A stretch of DNA of 64,000 nt from Spirochaetota bacterium (GCA_029974015.1 JARKUF010000007.1:1-64000); one strand, 5' to 3'. Positions 15,408-24,246 are shown, counted from the first letter of the stretch. Numbers and translations are program-made. Notes: generated by a model from the letters alone, not told the origin.

Positions 15408-15707
15408 ATGGTAATCGATAAAATTGGAAATATCAACAATATCGTCGAGCCCAATCGCTCCAAATCGGTAGCCAGAACGCGGGACTCGGGAAGGAACGAC
15501 AAGGTCGAGATTTCCTCCGAAGCCAAGAGGGCCGCTGAAACCTCCCATTACACCCGGATGGTCCGCGAAACCGGCGATCCCGACCGCGCTCAGAGGGTCC
15601 AGGAGATCAAGGCCCAGATCGCCAACGGCACCTACGACCGTTTCGACGACGACCGTGTGGTGGAGATGGTGGCCGACAAAATAGCGAGCTACCTGCTCCG
15701 GCGATAA
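15408..15707 (+). CDS. flgM: Anti-sigma-28 factor FlgM
   Basis: 99 residues. The C-terminal half is FlgM-like: KVEISSEAKRAAE, then DRAQRVQEIKAQIANGTYD and VVEMVADKIASYLLR, the helices that wrap the flagellar sigma factor. The N-terminal half is longer than usual and charged, as expected for a disordered part. FlgM holds sigma-28 inactive until the hook is finished. Its own promoter has a sigma-28 consensus, giving the standard feedback loop with the sigma gene at 27407-28207. Whether it is exported through periplasmic flagella cannot be told. Confidence 0.88.
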   Translation: MVIDKIGNINNIVEPNRSKSVARTRDSGRNDKVEISSEAKRAAETSHYTRMVRETGDPDRAQRVQEIKAQIANGTYDRFDDDRVVEMVADKIASYLLRR

Positions 15708-15729
15708 AGTGCCCTTCTCTGCAACCGAT

Positions 15730-15766
15730 AAAAAAAGCGGATGTGTACCACCTCCGCTTTTTTTTA
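15730..15766 (+). terminator. Terminator after flgM
   Basis: aaaaaaagcgga pairs with tccgctttttttt, ending in a T-run; it can act in both directions. Confidence 0.9.
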
Positions 15767-15867
15767 TTCCCCGGCACTGTATCGGAGGCGGCAAAATGCT
15801 GTTCCTCCGGCCCCCCGGGGGTCGATACATATACTGATATCACCCTGAAAGGTAAACAATCCTGGCC

Positions 15868-17022
15868 ATGGACTTCATTCCGGAATTCCACCTACCCACC
15901 CAGATATACCTGAGAGAAGACATCCTCGGGGATATTGGCGGCATAGTCCGGCAGTACGGCACCCGTGCGGTCTTCATTACCACCACCCGGGACCTGGAGA
16001 TGTTTGAGGACATAATCTTGAAAATTTCCAAAAGCCTCGCCAAAGCCGGAGTGGGATGGATCATATACGACGAGATATCCGATACCCCCGACACTGAACA
16101 GATCGACTCGGCCGTGTATTTCTTAAAGAAAACGAATTGCGACACTGTCCTGGCCTTCGGCGGCCTCGATGCCATTAATGCCGCGAAGGCGATATCGTTG
16201 CTGGCGAACAACTACCTTTTCTCCGAAGAGCTCTTCGCCAATCCCGCCGTGGAAAACCCGATTAACCTCATCGTCATTCCGGCGTACCCTGTATTCGGGT
16301 TTGAAGTGGCCCCGATGCTCTTCCTTACGGACATCCACGAGCGCCACAAGCAGTTTTACAGGAACAGGGTCCTGTATCCCCGGGCCGCCATCATCGACCC
16401 GAAAATATCGGCCGTCATAGACGAGGAGAAGAGCGTCGGCGGCGCGGTGGCCGCCCTGGCCATCGCCACGGAATCGGTCATATCGAAAAAAAACAACGGG
16501 CTCTTGAACACCCTGGCCCTTCGTTCCATTGACCTTATTTTTAAAAATCTTCCGGTAATATTCCAGGAACCCGCGAACCTCGCGGCAAGAAACCAGCTCT
16601 CCCTGGCCTCTGTGATGACGGGAATCGCCTTCTCCATCGCGGAGCTTTCGGTAACCCTGGCCATCTCGACGGCGATATCTTCCGCCTCCGCCGTCTCCAT
16701 TGAAAACGCCATGGGTGTGATACTCCCCCACATCATGGAATACAACCTCACCTCCTCCCCCGGCAAGTATGTCCAGATGTCAAAGGTTATGGACGAGGAC
16801 GTGAAGGACATCACCGTAATTGAGGCGGCCATCAAAGCCGTTGAGGGCGTGCGAAAACTCGAATTGGAGATGGACGTGCCTCAACGGCTCTCCCAGTTCG
16901 AACTACCCAAGACGGAATTGTCGCGCATTGCCGAGATAGCCATCAGGTATCCCTTTATTGAAAACGCCCCCCGCCCTCTGTCGAAGAACGAGATTGAAAC
17001 CATCCTAATTGCCGCCTACTGA
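15868..17022 (+). CDS. Iron-containing alcohol dehydrogenase-fold protein lacking the metal site
   Basis: 384 residues with the two-domain group III ADH layout: FHLPTQIYLREDILGDIGGIV, the strand AVFITTTRDLEMF, then TVLAFGGLDAINAAKA at the place of the NAD-binding GGGSxxDxAK. The metal ligands that define the family are missing: the DAxxH segment reads AALAIATE, the TTAGTGSE loop reads AYPVFGFE, and the HG of the last ligand reads SIENAMGVILPH. The ADH reaction is therefore unlikely. The reading frame is intact, so this appears to be a pseudoenzyme rather than a pseudogene. It stands alone between the flgM terminator and convergent cheW; its ribosome site is poor. Confidence 0.8.
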   Translation: MDFIPEFHLPTQIYLREDILGDIGGIVRQYGTRAVFITTTRDLEMFEDIILKISKSLAKAGVGWIIYDEISDTPDTEQIDSAVYFLKKTNCDTVLAFGGLDAINAAKAISLLANNYLFSEELFANPAVENPINLIVIPAYPVFGFEVAPMLFLTDIHERHKQFYRNRVLYPRAAIIDPKISAVIDEEKSVGGAVAALAIATESVISKKNNGLLNTLALRSIDLIFKNLPVIFQEPANLAARNQLSLASVMTGIAFSIAELSVTLAISTAISSASAVSIENAMGVILPHIMEYNLTSSPGKYVQMSKVMDEDVKDITVIEAAIKAVEGVRKLELEMDVPQRLSQFELPKTELSRIAEIAIRYPFIENAPRPLSKNEIETILIAAY

Positions 17023-17061
17023 ACCGGGAGAAAAGCCGTGCGGGAAGACTTGAAGAGCTAA

Positions 17062-17532
17062 TCAGCTTGCGATGAGGTTCAGCTCCTCGGAGGAGAAAAT
17101 TTTGTCGATGTCGAGGATGATGACATATCCCTGATTGTGCTTCGCCACTCCAATGATGTACCTTCCGGAAATGCCCTTTAGAATGGGAGGGGGAGGCTCA
17201 ATCTTGCCCGCCTCGAACTTGACCACATGGCTCACGGTATCTATGGCGAGGCCTATTTGCTTCCCGCGGATATCCACCACGATGGCCCTTTTGTCGATAT
17301 CGGAATCATTACCCTCGTGGGCAAAACGCCTGCTCAGGTTGACGATGGGGATCACCTTTCCCCTGAGATCAATGACACCCATGATGTACGGGGCGGACCG
17401 GGGAAGCCTGGTGACCTTTGGGAGCTTGAGAATTTCCTGTACTTTCAGAATCTCGATTCCGTATTCCTCGCTTCCCACCTTGAAACATACGACCTGAAGG
17501 GAATCAATCATTTTCGTTTCTTTTTCCATCAT
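17062..17532 (-). CDS. cheW: Chemotaxis coupling protein CheW
   Basis: 156 residues with the CheW beta-barrel landmarks: QVVCFKVGSEEYGIEILKVQEIL, then LPRSAPYIMGVIDLRGKVIPIVNL, then GLAIDTVSHVVKF and the terminal VIILDIDKIF. CheW links chemoreceptors to CheA. The start may be either of two adjacent ATGs (17532 or 17529). It is a single gene here, apart from cheR and cheD at 22.8-24.2 kb; cheA, cheB and cheY are not in the window. It is preceded by an AT-rich gap. Confidence 0.95.
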   Translation of the reverse strand: MMEKETKMIDSLQVVCFKVGSEEYGIEILKVQEILKLPKVTRLPRSAPYIMGVIDLRGKVIPIVNLSRRFAHEGNDSDIDKRAIVVDIRGKQIGLAIDTVSHVVKFEAGKIEPPPPILKGISGRYIIGVAKHNQGYVIILDIDKIFSSEELNLIAS

Positions 17533-17719
17533 CGTTACCGGTAAAATGGGTTTCAGAGAATTTTTTAAAAAAAATTAATTTTTAAAGGCCGGCGGAAAAA
17601 CTTAATTATTATAAATAACCTTGTGCCTTTTTGCCGCCTTATGCTTACAATATGACGAGAAAGGGACAAGTTTTCAATAATAAAATGGCTTTACGGGGAA
17701 AATTTTCCGGTATTCGGAA

Positions 17720-18439
17720 TCACCTGAAATAATTACCATATATATATAGCCCCACACCGGCCAGGATAAAGCCCACAACCTTGGGAAAAAACGGGTCCCT
17801 CTTTCTTAACACCATGTCTACAGTACCGATTATAATTCCGTATAAGGCGGCAAGGGCCCCCGGAGCGACGAAATCGTATTCATAAAGATAGAGGCTTGCG
17901 GTAAGAAGGGCCCCGATGCCGATGTCAAAAATGTCGACCCACTGGATCCCCAGCCGAAGCAGCGAACGGGCGCGTTCGCCGCCCCCTCCCTGCTCTTCGG
18001 GTTTGAAATACCTCTGACGCGTCCTTTCCAGGACCATCTTTCTTTCGGCATCATTACGTTCGGCTTTCTTCGTCTCGCCAATACCGTAATTTTTGTTGAT
18101 GAGTTTCAGGACTTCTCGATTGCTGATGCCCGAGAAAATGTCGGCCCGGCTGCCGATTTTTTCGCTCAGATCGATGGGACGCCCGGTCTGGGCGTTCTTT
18201 TCCGCGGTTACCTTGCCGTTATTGATGATGGCATAATAGGGGATACCCCCTTCCCCGGCGTCTTCAATGTAGAGGCGGACCCTCTTTTCCCTGGTGTTGT
18301 AGTCAACACGCAGATAGTCACCAGCGTCGGAGTTCAGGTATAGGGTGCGGTTGTACCCGCGAATCTCCGAGGGGCGCCTCTTCCAGTGGTATTTTCCGGA
18401 TTCCATGCCCCCGGACAAGCTCTTCATGGGGCTTTTCAT
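17720..18439 (-). CDS. Membrane protein of unknown function
   Basis: 239 residues, not recognised. The first two thirds are soluble and charged (YNRTLYLNSDAGDYLRVDYN, then GIPYYAIINNGKVT), and contain a helical stretch rich in Lys, Arg and Glu. The C-terminal third has about three membrane segments (WVDIFDIGIGALLTASLYLY, APGALAALYGIIIGTVDMVL, VVGFILAGVGLYIYGNYF). It would sit in the inner membrane with a large cytoplasmic N-terminal domain. No clear ribosome site. It lies between the end terminator of the long minus-strand run and cheW, separated from cheW by 187 bases without genes. Confidence 0.65.
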   Translation of the reverse strand: MKSPMKSLSGGMESGKYHWKRRPSEIRGYNRTLYLNSDAGDYLRVDYNTREKRVRLYIEDAGEGGIPYYAIINNGKVTAEKNAQTGRPIDLSEKIGSRADIFSGISNREVLKLINKNYGIGETKKAERNDAERKMVLERTRQRYFKPEEQGGGGERARSLLRLGIQWVDIFDIGIGALLTASLYLYEYDFVAPGALAALYGIIIGTVDMVLRKRDPFFPKVVGFILAGVGLYIYGNYFR

Positions 18440-18478
18440 ATCGCACGCACCTTACTACACAACCAGACGATAATCAAC

Positions 18479-18522
18479 AAAAAAAGATTGGCAATTGCGA
18501 TAATATTGCCAATCTTTTTTTT
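18479..18522. terminator. Strong terminator at the end of the long minus-strand run
   Basis: aaaaaaagattggcaat pairs with attgccaatctttttttt. The A and T runs allow it to work on both strands. It follows the bS22-like gene on the minus strand. Confidence 0.92.
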
Positions 18523-18560
18523 GCCCTCCATTCTTTGGCCCTCTCTCCGTGGGGCAAAAG

Positions 18561-18650
18561 CTATTTCTTCTTGTGGCGGTTGAGTCTTCTTCTTTTCTTC
18601 CGCTTATGGTTTGCGATCTTTTTTCTTTTCTGTTTCCTGCCACAGCCCAT
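18561..18650 (-). CDS. 29-residue bS22-like (AURKAIP1/COX24-type) ribosomal protein
   Basis: A tiny, extremely basic protein: MGCGRKQKRKKIANHKRKKR, then a tail RRLNRHKKK. It matches the pattern of the short bS22/COX24 family, whose typical form is MGSVIKKRRKKM.KHK..K..R..RHK. Members bind the small ribosomal subunit, and the mitochondrial relative is mS38. GAGGAG lies 7 bases before the ATG. A strong terminator follows 38 bases after the stop. It is easily missed because of its length. The Cys in position 3 is not typical. Confidence 0.8.
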   Translation of the reverse strand: MGCGRKQKRKKIANHKRKKRRRLNRHKKK

Positions 18651-18710
18651 GCTAACGCTCCTCGTGTTAGATCGATATGTTCCCGGTAGTAACGGAGATT
18701 GGCCCGACTT

Positions 18711-19583
18711 TTACCGAAAATTGTCCACGTCACCTTCTTTTCGGGGGCCCTTCTCCCCGAAATCGAGCCCGAAAGGCAATCCGGTCCTTTCCGGCATGAG
18801 TATCGCCCTTACGTTCTTCGAGAAACCCTTAATATACAGGTATTTAAGAACATCAGGGTTATTTTTAACCAGTTTCGCAATCTCCCTTAAATTTTCCAAA
18901 TACTTTTTATTTTTGAAATCCTCTTTCCGCAATTTATTTTCCAGTATCAGAAGGTCTTTCCGGTTTGTATTTTCTATCTGGCGGAGCTCCGCAGCCAGGG
19001 ACACCCCTTCCCGGAATATCTCCGGATTGGGGACCGAAACCGGCCCGACAAGCCCCATGGTAAGGACCCTGATTCCGATCCCGGCGCACTTTTTCTTGAC
19101 CGCTTCGAATACCCTGTCGGATACGGCCTCCATCTCCAGCTCAAGCTTCCGGGAATTGTACATGGGATGCAGATATGGGGCCATTTCTCCGGTGAAGCCG
19201 CCTTTTAGAAACTTCCCGATGGTGTGGACCACTCTGCCCTTTTCCGCAAGTAGGTCCCCCGTAACGGTCTGGAAATCGACTTCCCAGGCCGCATTGACCC
19301 GTATCCCAACGGAATAGTGCCTGCTGTCGAGCTCCTCGAGGCCAGGGAGTGGAACACTCAAGTCGAACATATTGGACGCCTTGGCCCTTCCGTAGGTCAA
19401 GGCCGTTTTCCAGGGGAAAACGGCCCTGGGCACGAAATGCATTCCCGGGGGAAGGACCGCGACGACTTCGTCGTCATCAGTACTGGTTATGACGCCATAT
19501 TCCCCCTCATCGACCATAAACACCGTAAAGTACGCCCCCATGGCGGCGAAGGTCAGCAGAAGAATCACACATAGGGTTTTCAT
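18711..19583 (-). CDS. SPFH/Band-7 domain membrane protein
   Basis: 290 residues. One N-terminal membrane segment (LCVILLLTFAAMGAYFTVFMV) is followed by an SPFH-like domain (VDEGEYGVITSTDDDEVVAVLPPGMHFVPRAVFPW, cut here as two parts of the same region), then the mid-domain IRVNAAWEVDF and a charged helical tail (ENTNRKDLLILENKLRKEDF). SPFH proteins form membrane-anchored scaffolds that organise proteases or transporters. The ATG at 19583 is chosen because GGGAG precedes it; a longer frame upstream has no signal. It lies 16 bases after hfq. Confidence 0.75.
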   Translation of the reverse strand: MKTLCVILLLTFAAMGAYFTVFMVDEGEYGVITSTDDDEVVAVLPPGMHFVPRAVFPWKTALTYGRAKASNMFDLSVPLPGLEELDSRHYSVGIRVNAAWEVDFQTVTGDLLAEKGRVVHTIGKFLKGGFTGEMAPYLHPMYNSRKLELEMEAVSDRVFEAVKKKCAGIGIRVLTMGLVGPVSVPNPEIFREGVSLAAELRQIENTNRKDLLILENKLRKEDFKNKKYLENLREIAKLVKNNPDVLKYLYIKGFSKNVRAILMPERTGLPFGLDFGEKGPRKEGDVDNFR

Positions 19584-19599
19584 GTGGTCTCCCGGGTAT

Positions 19600-19836
19600 T
19601 CAGCCCTCGTCCTCTTCCTTGTACTGAATCGGCCGGGAGGGAACGATGGTGGAAACGGCATGCTTGTAGATAAGATTGTGCTTCTTGTCCACCTCAATGA
19701 GGACAGTAAAATTATCGAAGCTCAACACCCTCCCCTTGATCGGCACTCCGTTCATCAGGAAAATGTTGATTTCAATTTTCTCCTTCCTCGCGACGTTGAG
19801 AAAATGATCCTGCAGGTTTTTCGCTTGTTTGGCCAT
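19600..19836 (-). CDS. hfq: RNA chaperone Hfq
   Basis: 78 residues with the Sm1 part (LQDHFLNVARKEKIEINIFL) and Sm2 part (LIYKHAVSTIVPSRPI; the YKHAVSTI box binds U-rich RNA). Hfq forms a hexameric ring that pairs small RNAs with mRNAs. The short acidic tail (KEEDEG) is typical. It follows miaA, the same neighbour as in many bacteria. Confidence 0.97.
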   Translation of the reverse strand: MAKQAKNLQDHFLNVARKEKIEINIFLMNGVPIKGRVLSFDNFTVLIEVDKKHNLIYKHAVSTIVPSRPIQYKEEDEG

Positions 19837-19886
19837 GGCAGCACCTTTTTATTTTTTTATTTCTCCAGCGGGCCGGACCCTGACAT

Positions 19887-20801
19887 TCACTGCCGCAGGG
19901 AACCGAGCCACCGGGACACGACTCCGGATATTTTTTGTGTTTCTTCCGGGGAAAACCATTGTACCCGGCCGTTCCTGGAAAACCAGGTCATTTGCCTTTT
20001 CGCATAACGCCTGGTGTTCGTCTTTATGCGTTCCCCCAGGTCTTCCAGGGCCATTGCGCCGTCTAAAAAACCGTGGATTTCGGCGTACCCGATGGACTTC
20101 ATGGACTTAAGATCCGGCCCGTACCCCCGGGAACGAAGTTCACGCACCTCGTCGATAAACCCGGCGTCTAACATTAAATCGACACGACGGCCGATCCGGG
20201 CGCCGAGTTCGTCCCTTGGCACAGTGAGGCCAATATACAACACGGGACCTCCGACCCTCGACACCGTCGATTCGTAGAAACTGCTCAGAGGCCTTCCAAA
20301 CTGCCGGAACACTTCCAGCCCCCGGAGTATCCTCTGCCTGTCATGGGGATGTATCTTGGCCGCAAAAGCCGCATCACAAGCCGCGAGTTCGGCGTACAAC
20401 GTCGGAAGACCCGAATCTTCCAGCTCCCTCAACAATACGTTTTTTATCGAGTCATCTACGGGGGGAATTTCCGAAAGCCCCTTGAAATAAGAATCGATAT
20501 AAAGGCCGGTACCTCCTACGAAGAGCGGGACCTTGCCGCGTTTTGAAATTTCCTCCTCCGCAAGGCGCGCTCTTTTGCAAAACTCTCCGGCGGTAAAGCC
20601 ATAATCCGGATCTGCGATGTCGATACAATGGTGCCGGACCCTTTCCCTTTCCTCCCGGGTGGGTTTCCCGCTGCCGATATCGAGATACCTGTACACCTGC
20701 ACGGAATCGGCCGACACAACCTCGAAACCGAGGTGAGCAAGCTCCAAGGACAGCGCAGTTTTACCCGATGCAGTGGGACCTACCAGAACCGCCGCAGTTA
20801 T
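19887..20801 (-). CDS. miaA: tRNA dimethylallyltransferase, non-canonical start
   Basis: About 304 residues. P-loop VGPTASGKTALSLELA, then VSADSVQVYRYLDIGSGKP, HHCIDIADPDYGFTAGEFC, FVGGTGLYIDSYFKGL, and the C-terminal tRNA-binding segment IKTNTRRYAKRQMTWF. MiaA adds a dimethylallyl group to A37 of tRNAs reading U-initial codons. The P-loop lies upstream of the first in-frame ATG (20747), so translation must start earlier. A stop occurs at 20808-20810 and only TTC, GTT, ATA and ACT follow. ATA at 20801, nine bases after AAGGGG, gives a natural N-terminus (TAAVLVGPTASGKT); GTT at 20804 is the alternative. Removing the C at 20805 would instead link a GTG start. Confidence 0.9.
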   Translation of the reverse strand: MTAAVLVGPTASGKTALSLELAHLGFEVVSADSVQVYRYLDIGSGKPTREERERVRHHCIDIADPDYGFTAGEFCKRARLAEEEISKRGKVPLFVGGTGLYIDSYFKGLSEIPPVDDSIKNVLLRELEDSGLPTLYAELAACDAAFAAKIHPHDRQRILRGLEVFRQFGRPLSSFYESTVSRVGGPVLYIGLTVPRDELGARIGRRVDLMLDAGFIDEVRELRSRGYGPDLKSMKSIGYAEIHGFLDGAMALEDLGERIKTNTRRYAKRQMTWFSRNGRVQWFSPEETQKISGVVSRWLGSLRQ

Positions 20802-20856
20802 AACGAATCACCCCTTGAAAATTCCCGGAATCCCGTAAAACGAAGGAAGATTTGTC

Positions 20857-21051
20857 CTATTCCAATTCATGGACGTACTTCACTTTCTCTCCCAGGACGA
20901 GGCGTAGCACATTCGGCACGATTTTCCACTCTTCCCCTTCAATCAACTCACCTGTGAGGCTCTCAATCCTGTCCACGGTTTCCATGGAAGCCCGGGTGAG
21001 GATATAGCGGTTCTCGTCGTAGGAAATCAGCTTGTCCAGCGGTATGATCAT
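20857..21051 (-). CDS. rpoZ: RNA polymerase omega subunit
   Basis: 64 residues with the omega pattern: MIIPLDKLISYDENRYILTRASMETVDRI (spans given in two halves: residues 1-15 and 16-29), then WKIVPNVLRLVLGEKVKYV. Omega binds the RNA polymerase core and helps its assembly. The gene lies 3 bases after gmk, a widespread arrangement. Confidence 0.88.
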   Translation of the reverse strand: MIIPLDKLISYDENRYILTRASMETVDRIESLTGELIEGEEWKIVPNVLRLVLGEKVKYVHELE

Positions 21052-21054
21052 ATT

Positions 21055-21672
21055 TTATTCTCCGATTATTTTCTTCACGGCGTCCTCGATCCTCGCCTTC
21101 CTGCAGCATTCCGCTCTCAGGATGGACCTGAAACAATCGCAGGCCTCGGGAATCGTGTCATTTATGATGATATAATCATAATAGTGGTAACACTTAAGCT
21201 CGTCAACGGCATTTTTCATCCGGATACGTATCTGTTCCTCGGAATCGGTACCGCGGCCCCGTAGCCTTTCGAGGAGCACCTCCAGTGAGGGCGGGACGAT
21301 ATACACGAACACGGCATTTCCAAGTTTCCCCCGGAGCGTACGCGCCCCCTGCACGTCAACGTCGAATATCGGGATTTTTCCGGTGTTTTGTATCCTGTCA
21401 ATCTCTTTTTGGGTGATCCCGTAATAGTTTTCATGGACCAGTGCCCATTCGATAAATTCGACGGCCTCAATGCCCTTCTTAAATTCCTCTTCTTCGACAA
21501 AGTAGTAGAATTTGTCGGCAGTCTCGGTGCTTCGCCGCTTCCGGGTCGTCGTGGAAATCACGAACTCCATGGCGCCGAAATCCCGGATCACCTCCTGGAT
21601 GATAGTGGTTTTACCCGTTCCAGACGGCGCCGATACAACTATCGATATGTCACTATTAATCTTCTGGTCCAT
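21055..21672 (-). CDS. gmk: Guanylate kinase
   Basis: 205 residues. P-loop [13 protein letters not shown], then [20 protein letters not shown] with the GMP-binding Arg and Tyr residues, [25 protein letters not shown], and the lid segment [17 protein letters not shown]. It converts GMP to GDP and feeds guanine nucleotide pools. It overlaps remA by 17 bases upstream and is 3 bases from rpoZ downstream. Confidence 0.96.
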   Translation of the reverse strand: MDQKINSDISIVVSAPSGTGKTTIIQEVIRDFGAMEFVISTTTRKRRSTETADKFYYFVEEEEFKKGIEAVEFIEWALVHENYYGITQKEIDRIQNTGKIPIFDVDVQGARTLRGKLGNAVFVYIVPPSLEVLLERLRGRGTDSEEQIRIRMKNAVDELKCYHYYDYIIINDTIPEACDCFRSILRAECCRKARIEDAVKKIIGE

Positions 21673-21907
21673 CGGTTAACCGGTTCATGAGCGTCTCCGG
21701 ATTCATCGCCGAAAGGATCACGTGGTTGCTGTCCATGATGATGATGGCCCTGGTTTTCCTGCCGTGGGTCGCGTCGATGAGGAGACTGCTCTCCTTCGCC
21801 TCTTCACGGATCCGTTTGCCCGATGCGGACTGGGGAGTGATAACGGCTATCACCCGCCCCGCGGCGACGGCATTCCCGAATCCGATGTTAATTAACGTTG
21901 TTTTCAT
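21656..21907 (-). CDS. remA: RemA-like DUF370 protein
   Basis: 83 residues matching DUF370: [20 protein letters not shown], then [40 protein letters not shown] and [16 protein letters not shown]. In Bacillus the homologue is a DNA-binding activator of matrix genes; in other phyla the role is unproven. The ATG at 21907 fits the family N-terminus. It overlaps gmk, and yicC-remA-gmk-rpoZ is a well-known order in several phyla. Confidence 0.9.
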   Translation of the reverse strand: MKTTLINIGFGNAVAAGRVIAVITPQSASGKRIREEAKESSLLIDATHGRKTRAIIIMDSNHVILSAMNPETLMNRLTDGPED

Positions 21908-21938
21908 GGCTTCCCGCGCCAGGGCCCCGTGCCCCAGG

Positions 21939-22805
21939 CTACACAATATTCCTGCAGTGTTCCCGGATCTTGTCAACGTGGTTTTTCAATTCAACCACAA
22001 TATGCGCGATTTTTGAACTGTTCGATTTTGACGAAATGGTGTTGATCTCGCGGAACATCTCCTGGGCGAGAAAATCAAGCCGCTTCCCCACCTGGCCGTC
22101 CTCCGCCATCATCGCCTTGAATTTTTCTATATGGTCCCCAAGGCGCACCTTCTCCTCGTTGATATCGAGCTTGTCCGCCAGAATGGCGATCTCGGCGTAA
22201 AGCCGCTCGTCCGAGCCTCCGCCCCCGGAAAGGGCCTCAACGGCGTTTTTTAGCCTTTCATAGGCCTTCGCCGGAAGGTCCCTGGTTAGGAGGTTCAACT
22301 CGCCCAACCCCTTTGAGATGGCCGCGATCGATTTTCGGATGTCCCTGGCAGTGGAGGCCCCGTCCTTCATCCTCATGCGGCAGGCCCTGGAGGCCGCTCC
22401 TTCTATGGCTTTCATCACCTGCTGAAACGAGTTCGAGGAGAGGAGGGCCCGTTCTTTCCGAATAACGCCGTCCATTTCAAGAAGCGTCCCGAGATTGAAG
22501 CTGTCGCGCAAACCGAGTTTCTTTTCAAGCCGGGAGAATTCGTCGTAATAGCTTTTTGCCGTCACTCCGTCGATCTTGATCTTTTTCGTCTCGACCCAGT
22601 CGAAAATTTCCACGGAGAGTTCGATTTTCCCCCGGCCGAAGGTCTTTTTCAGCATCGCCTCAATCTCCTCGCCGTGGTCCTTGAGCGCCCTGGGGAGATG
22701 GGTGTATATTTCGAGATACTTCGAGTTGAGGGATTTCAACGTAATAGAAAAAGAAAATTGGTCCGTGACTCCATCGGCGTTGCCGTACCCTGTCATGCTT
22801 TCCAT
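21939..22805 (-). CDS. yicC: YicC-family endoribonuclease
   Basis: 288 residues. N-terminal [12 protein letters not shown] and [20 protein letters not shown], the family signature for a substrate-binding region; C-terminal [22 protein letters not shown] and the terminal block [21 protein letters not shown] with the acidic residues typical of YicC. These proteins act as endoribonucleases or adaptors in small RNA decay. The start at 22805 is an ATG 8 bases after the cheD stop, so it is coupled to the chemotaxis genes. Confidence 0.92.
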   Translation of the reverse strand: MESMTGYGNADGVTDQFSFSITLKSLNSKYLEIYTHLPRALKDHGEEIEAMLKKTFGRGKIELSVEIFDWVETKKIKIDGVTAKSYYDEFSRLEKKLGLRDSFNLGTLLEMDGVIRKERALLSSNSFQQVMKAIEGAASRACRMRMKDGASTARDIRKSIAAISKGLGELNLLTRDLPAKAYERLKNAVEALSGGGGSDERLYAEIAILADKLDINEEKVRLGDHIEKFKAMMAEDGQVGKRLDFLAQEMFREINTISSKSNSSKIAHIVVELKNHVDKIREHCRNIV

Positions 22806-22813
22806 AGGTCCGC

Positions 22814-23293
22814 CTATAACACTTTCTCTTCCCTGCCAAGGGACCTTATTTTGAGGACGCCGCTCTCGGAATAGAAATCGATGGTCCTGCCGTAGTTGCC
22901 TCCTGTATCTTCGGCGATGATTTCTATTCCAAGTGCGCCGAGGACTTCCTTGACCTTGGAAATGTTGTTCCTGCCTATCTCACTCATCATGCTGTTGCCC
23001 GAGATTTTGAACATCGTGGCGCCCCCCACGATCTTCGCCACGAGCCGTACGGCATCGGCGCCCCTGTTTTTCATCTCTTCGATAAGGAGCGGTATCGCAG
23101 TGTCAGCGTATTTTTTTTCGTTGGAATTCTTGTCCGAGAGCTTCGGAAGCATGATATGGGAAAGCCCCGCAATCTTTGCCTTGGGATCGTGCAGGCAGAT
23201 TCCCACGCAGGAACCGAGGACTGTTCTCAAAATATCGGGCGTCTTCGCGACGCCGAGGTCGGCTATTCCCACATTTATAAACTGAAAGCTCAT
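22814..23293 (-). CDS. cheD: Chemoreceptor glutamine deamidase CheD
   Basis: 159 residues. VLGSCVGICLHD carries the catalytic Cys, GLSHIMLPK the catalytic His; KIVGGATMFKI and IGRNNISKVKEVLG follow the family order. CheD deamidates glutamines on chemoreceptors and interacts with CheC-type phosphatases. The ATG at 23293 is preceded by CAGGAGA. The cheC partner is not here, but FliY in this window has a CheC-like middle domain. It lies 13 bases after cheR. Confidence 0.93.
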   Translation of the reverse strand: MSFQFINVGIADLGVAKTPDILRTVLGSCVGICLHDPKAKIAGLSHIMLPKLSDKNSNEKKYADTAIPLLIEEMKNRGADAVRLVAKIVGGATMFKISGNSMMSEIGRNNISKVKEVLGALGIEIIAEDTGGNYGRTIDFYSESGVLKIRSLGREEKVL

Positions 23294-23306
23294 TGTATCT
23301 CCTGTT

Positions 23307-24158
23307 TCATCTCTTCCTGGGCACATATACAGGGGAGTCGAGGATTTTCTCATAGGTAAAATCATCGGATATAGAATGGAGCGTTTCGGAGTGGCCGATA
23401 AAAAGATACCCCCCCTGCATTAAAACCCGGTAAAAGCCGGCCACGAGTTTCTTCTGGTGCTCCTTATCGAAGTAGATCATTACATTACGGCAGAACACCA
23501 CATCGAGCTTTTCGGGGTATGGGTTTTTGAAAAGATTCAGGTACTGGAACGTCACAAGTTTTCTCGCTTCATCGTTGATGCGATATTGTTCCCTGTTCTC
23601 CCCATCGGGAGTGAAATATTTCTCCAGTATTTCAGGAGGGACTTTTTCGATCCTCCTGCCGGTGTACACCCCGCGCCGGGCGAACTCAAGGACCGATGGT
23701 GCGATATCGGTTGCAATGATTTCAATTTTCCAGTTTGGAAAGAAGCGGGCGTTCTCAAGAACGCAGATGGCCAGGGTGTAGGGCTCCTCCCCTGTGGAAC
23801 AACCGGCGCTCCAGATGCGAAGGGCCTTCCCATCTTTTTTCTTTCCGGCGATGTCCTCAAAGCAATGTTTTGTCAGTGCTTCGAACTGCCGTTCATTGCG
23901 GAAAAAGTAGGTTTCATTGGTGGACACAACATCTATAAGGGCTTCTATCTCCTGTGTCCTGTCAGTAAGGGCATAGATGTAGTCGTAATATTGGGAAAAG
24001 GTGTCGAGCTTGAGGGCGTGGAGACGCTTCCTGAGCCTATTGGACAGGAGGGTGATCTTGGTATCCTTTAGGAAAATTCCGCTTTCCTGGTAAATAAGGG
24101 CGGCAAACCGTTTGAATTCCTCATCGGTAAGCCTTTTAATTTCGGGAAAATCAATCAT
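23307..24158 (-). CDS. cheR: Chemotaxis methyltransferase CheR
   Basis: 283 residues. N-terminal helical domain FKRFAALIYQESGIFL, then VSTNETYFFRNERQFEAL, the SAM-binding LRIWSAGCSTGEEPYTLA, ATDIAPSVLEFARRG, and VFCRNVMIYFDKEHQKKL. CheR methylates glutamates on chemoreceptors. A promoter lies about 90 bases upstream. Confidence 0.96.
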   Translation of the reverse strand: MIDFPEIKRLTDEEFKRFAALIYQESGIFLKDTKITLLSNRLRKRLHALKLDTFSQYYDYIYALTDRTQEIEALIDVVSTNETYFFRNERQFEALTKHCFEDIAGKKKDGKALRIWSAGCSTGEEPYTLAICVLENARFFPNWKIEIIATDIAPSVLEFARRGVYTGRRIEKVPPEILEKYFTPDGENREQYRINDEARKLVTFQYLNLFKNPYPEKLDVVFCRNVMIYFDKEHQKKLVAGFYRVLMQGGYLFIGHSETLHSISDDFTYEKILDSPVYVPRKR

Positions 24159-24246
24159 TCAAATCCTGCCTGAAACCCTCCGGAAACGCCACATCTCCCT
24201 TCCCACACGGAAATGTGGAGCAAAATAGCACAATACGGTCCGGTAG

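Noticed and set aside
17652-17732. A 26-codon basic frame on the plus strand (MTRKGQVFNNK...) in the gap before the membrane protein gene.
   Set aside because: No ribosome site, and it overlaps the end of the opposite gene; probably chance.
23390-23400. GCCGATAA, a perfect sigma-28 -10 box.
   Set aside because: It lies inside cheR and has no TAAA box at the right spacing.
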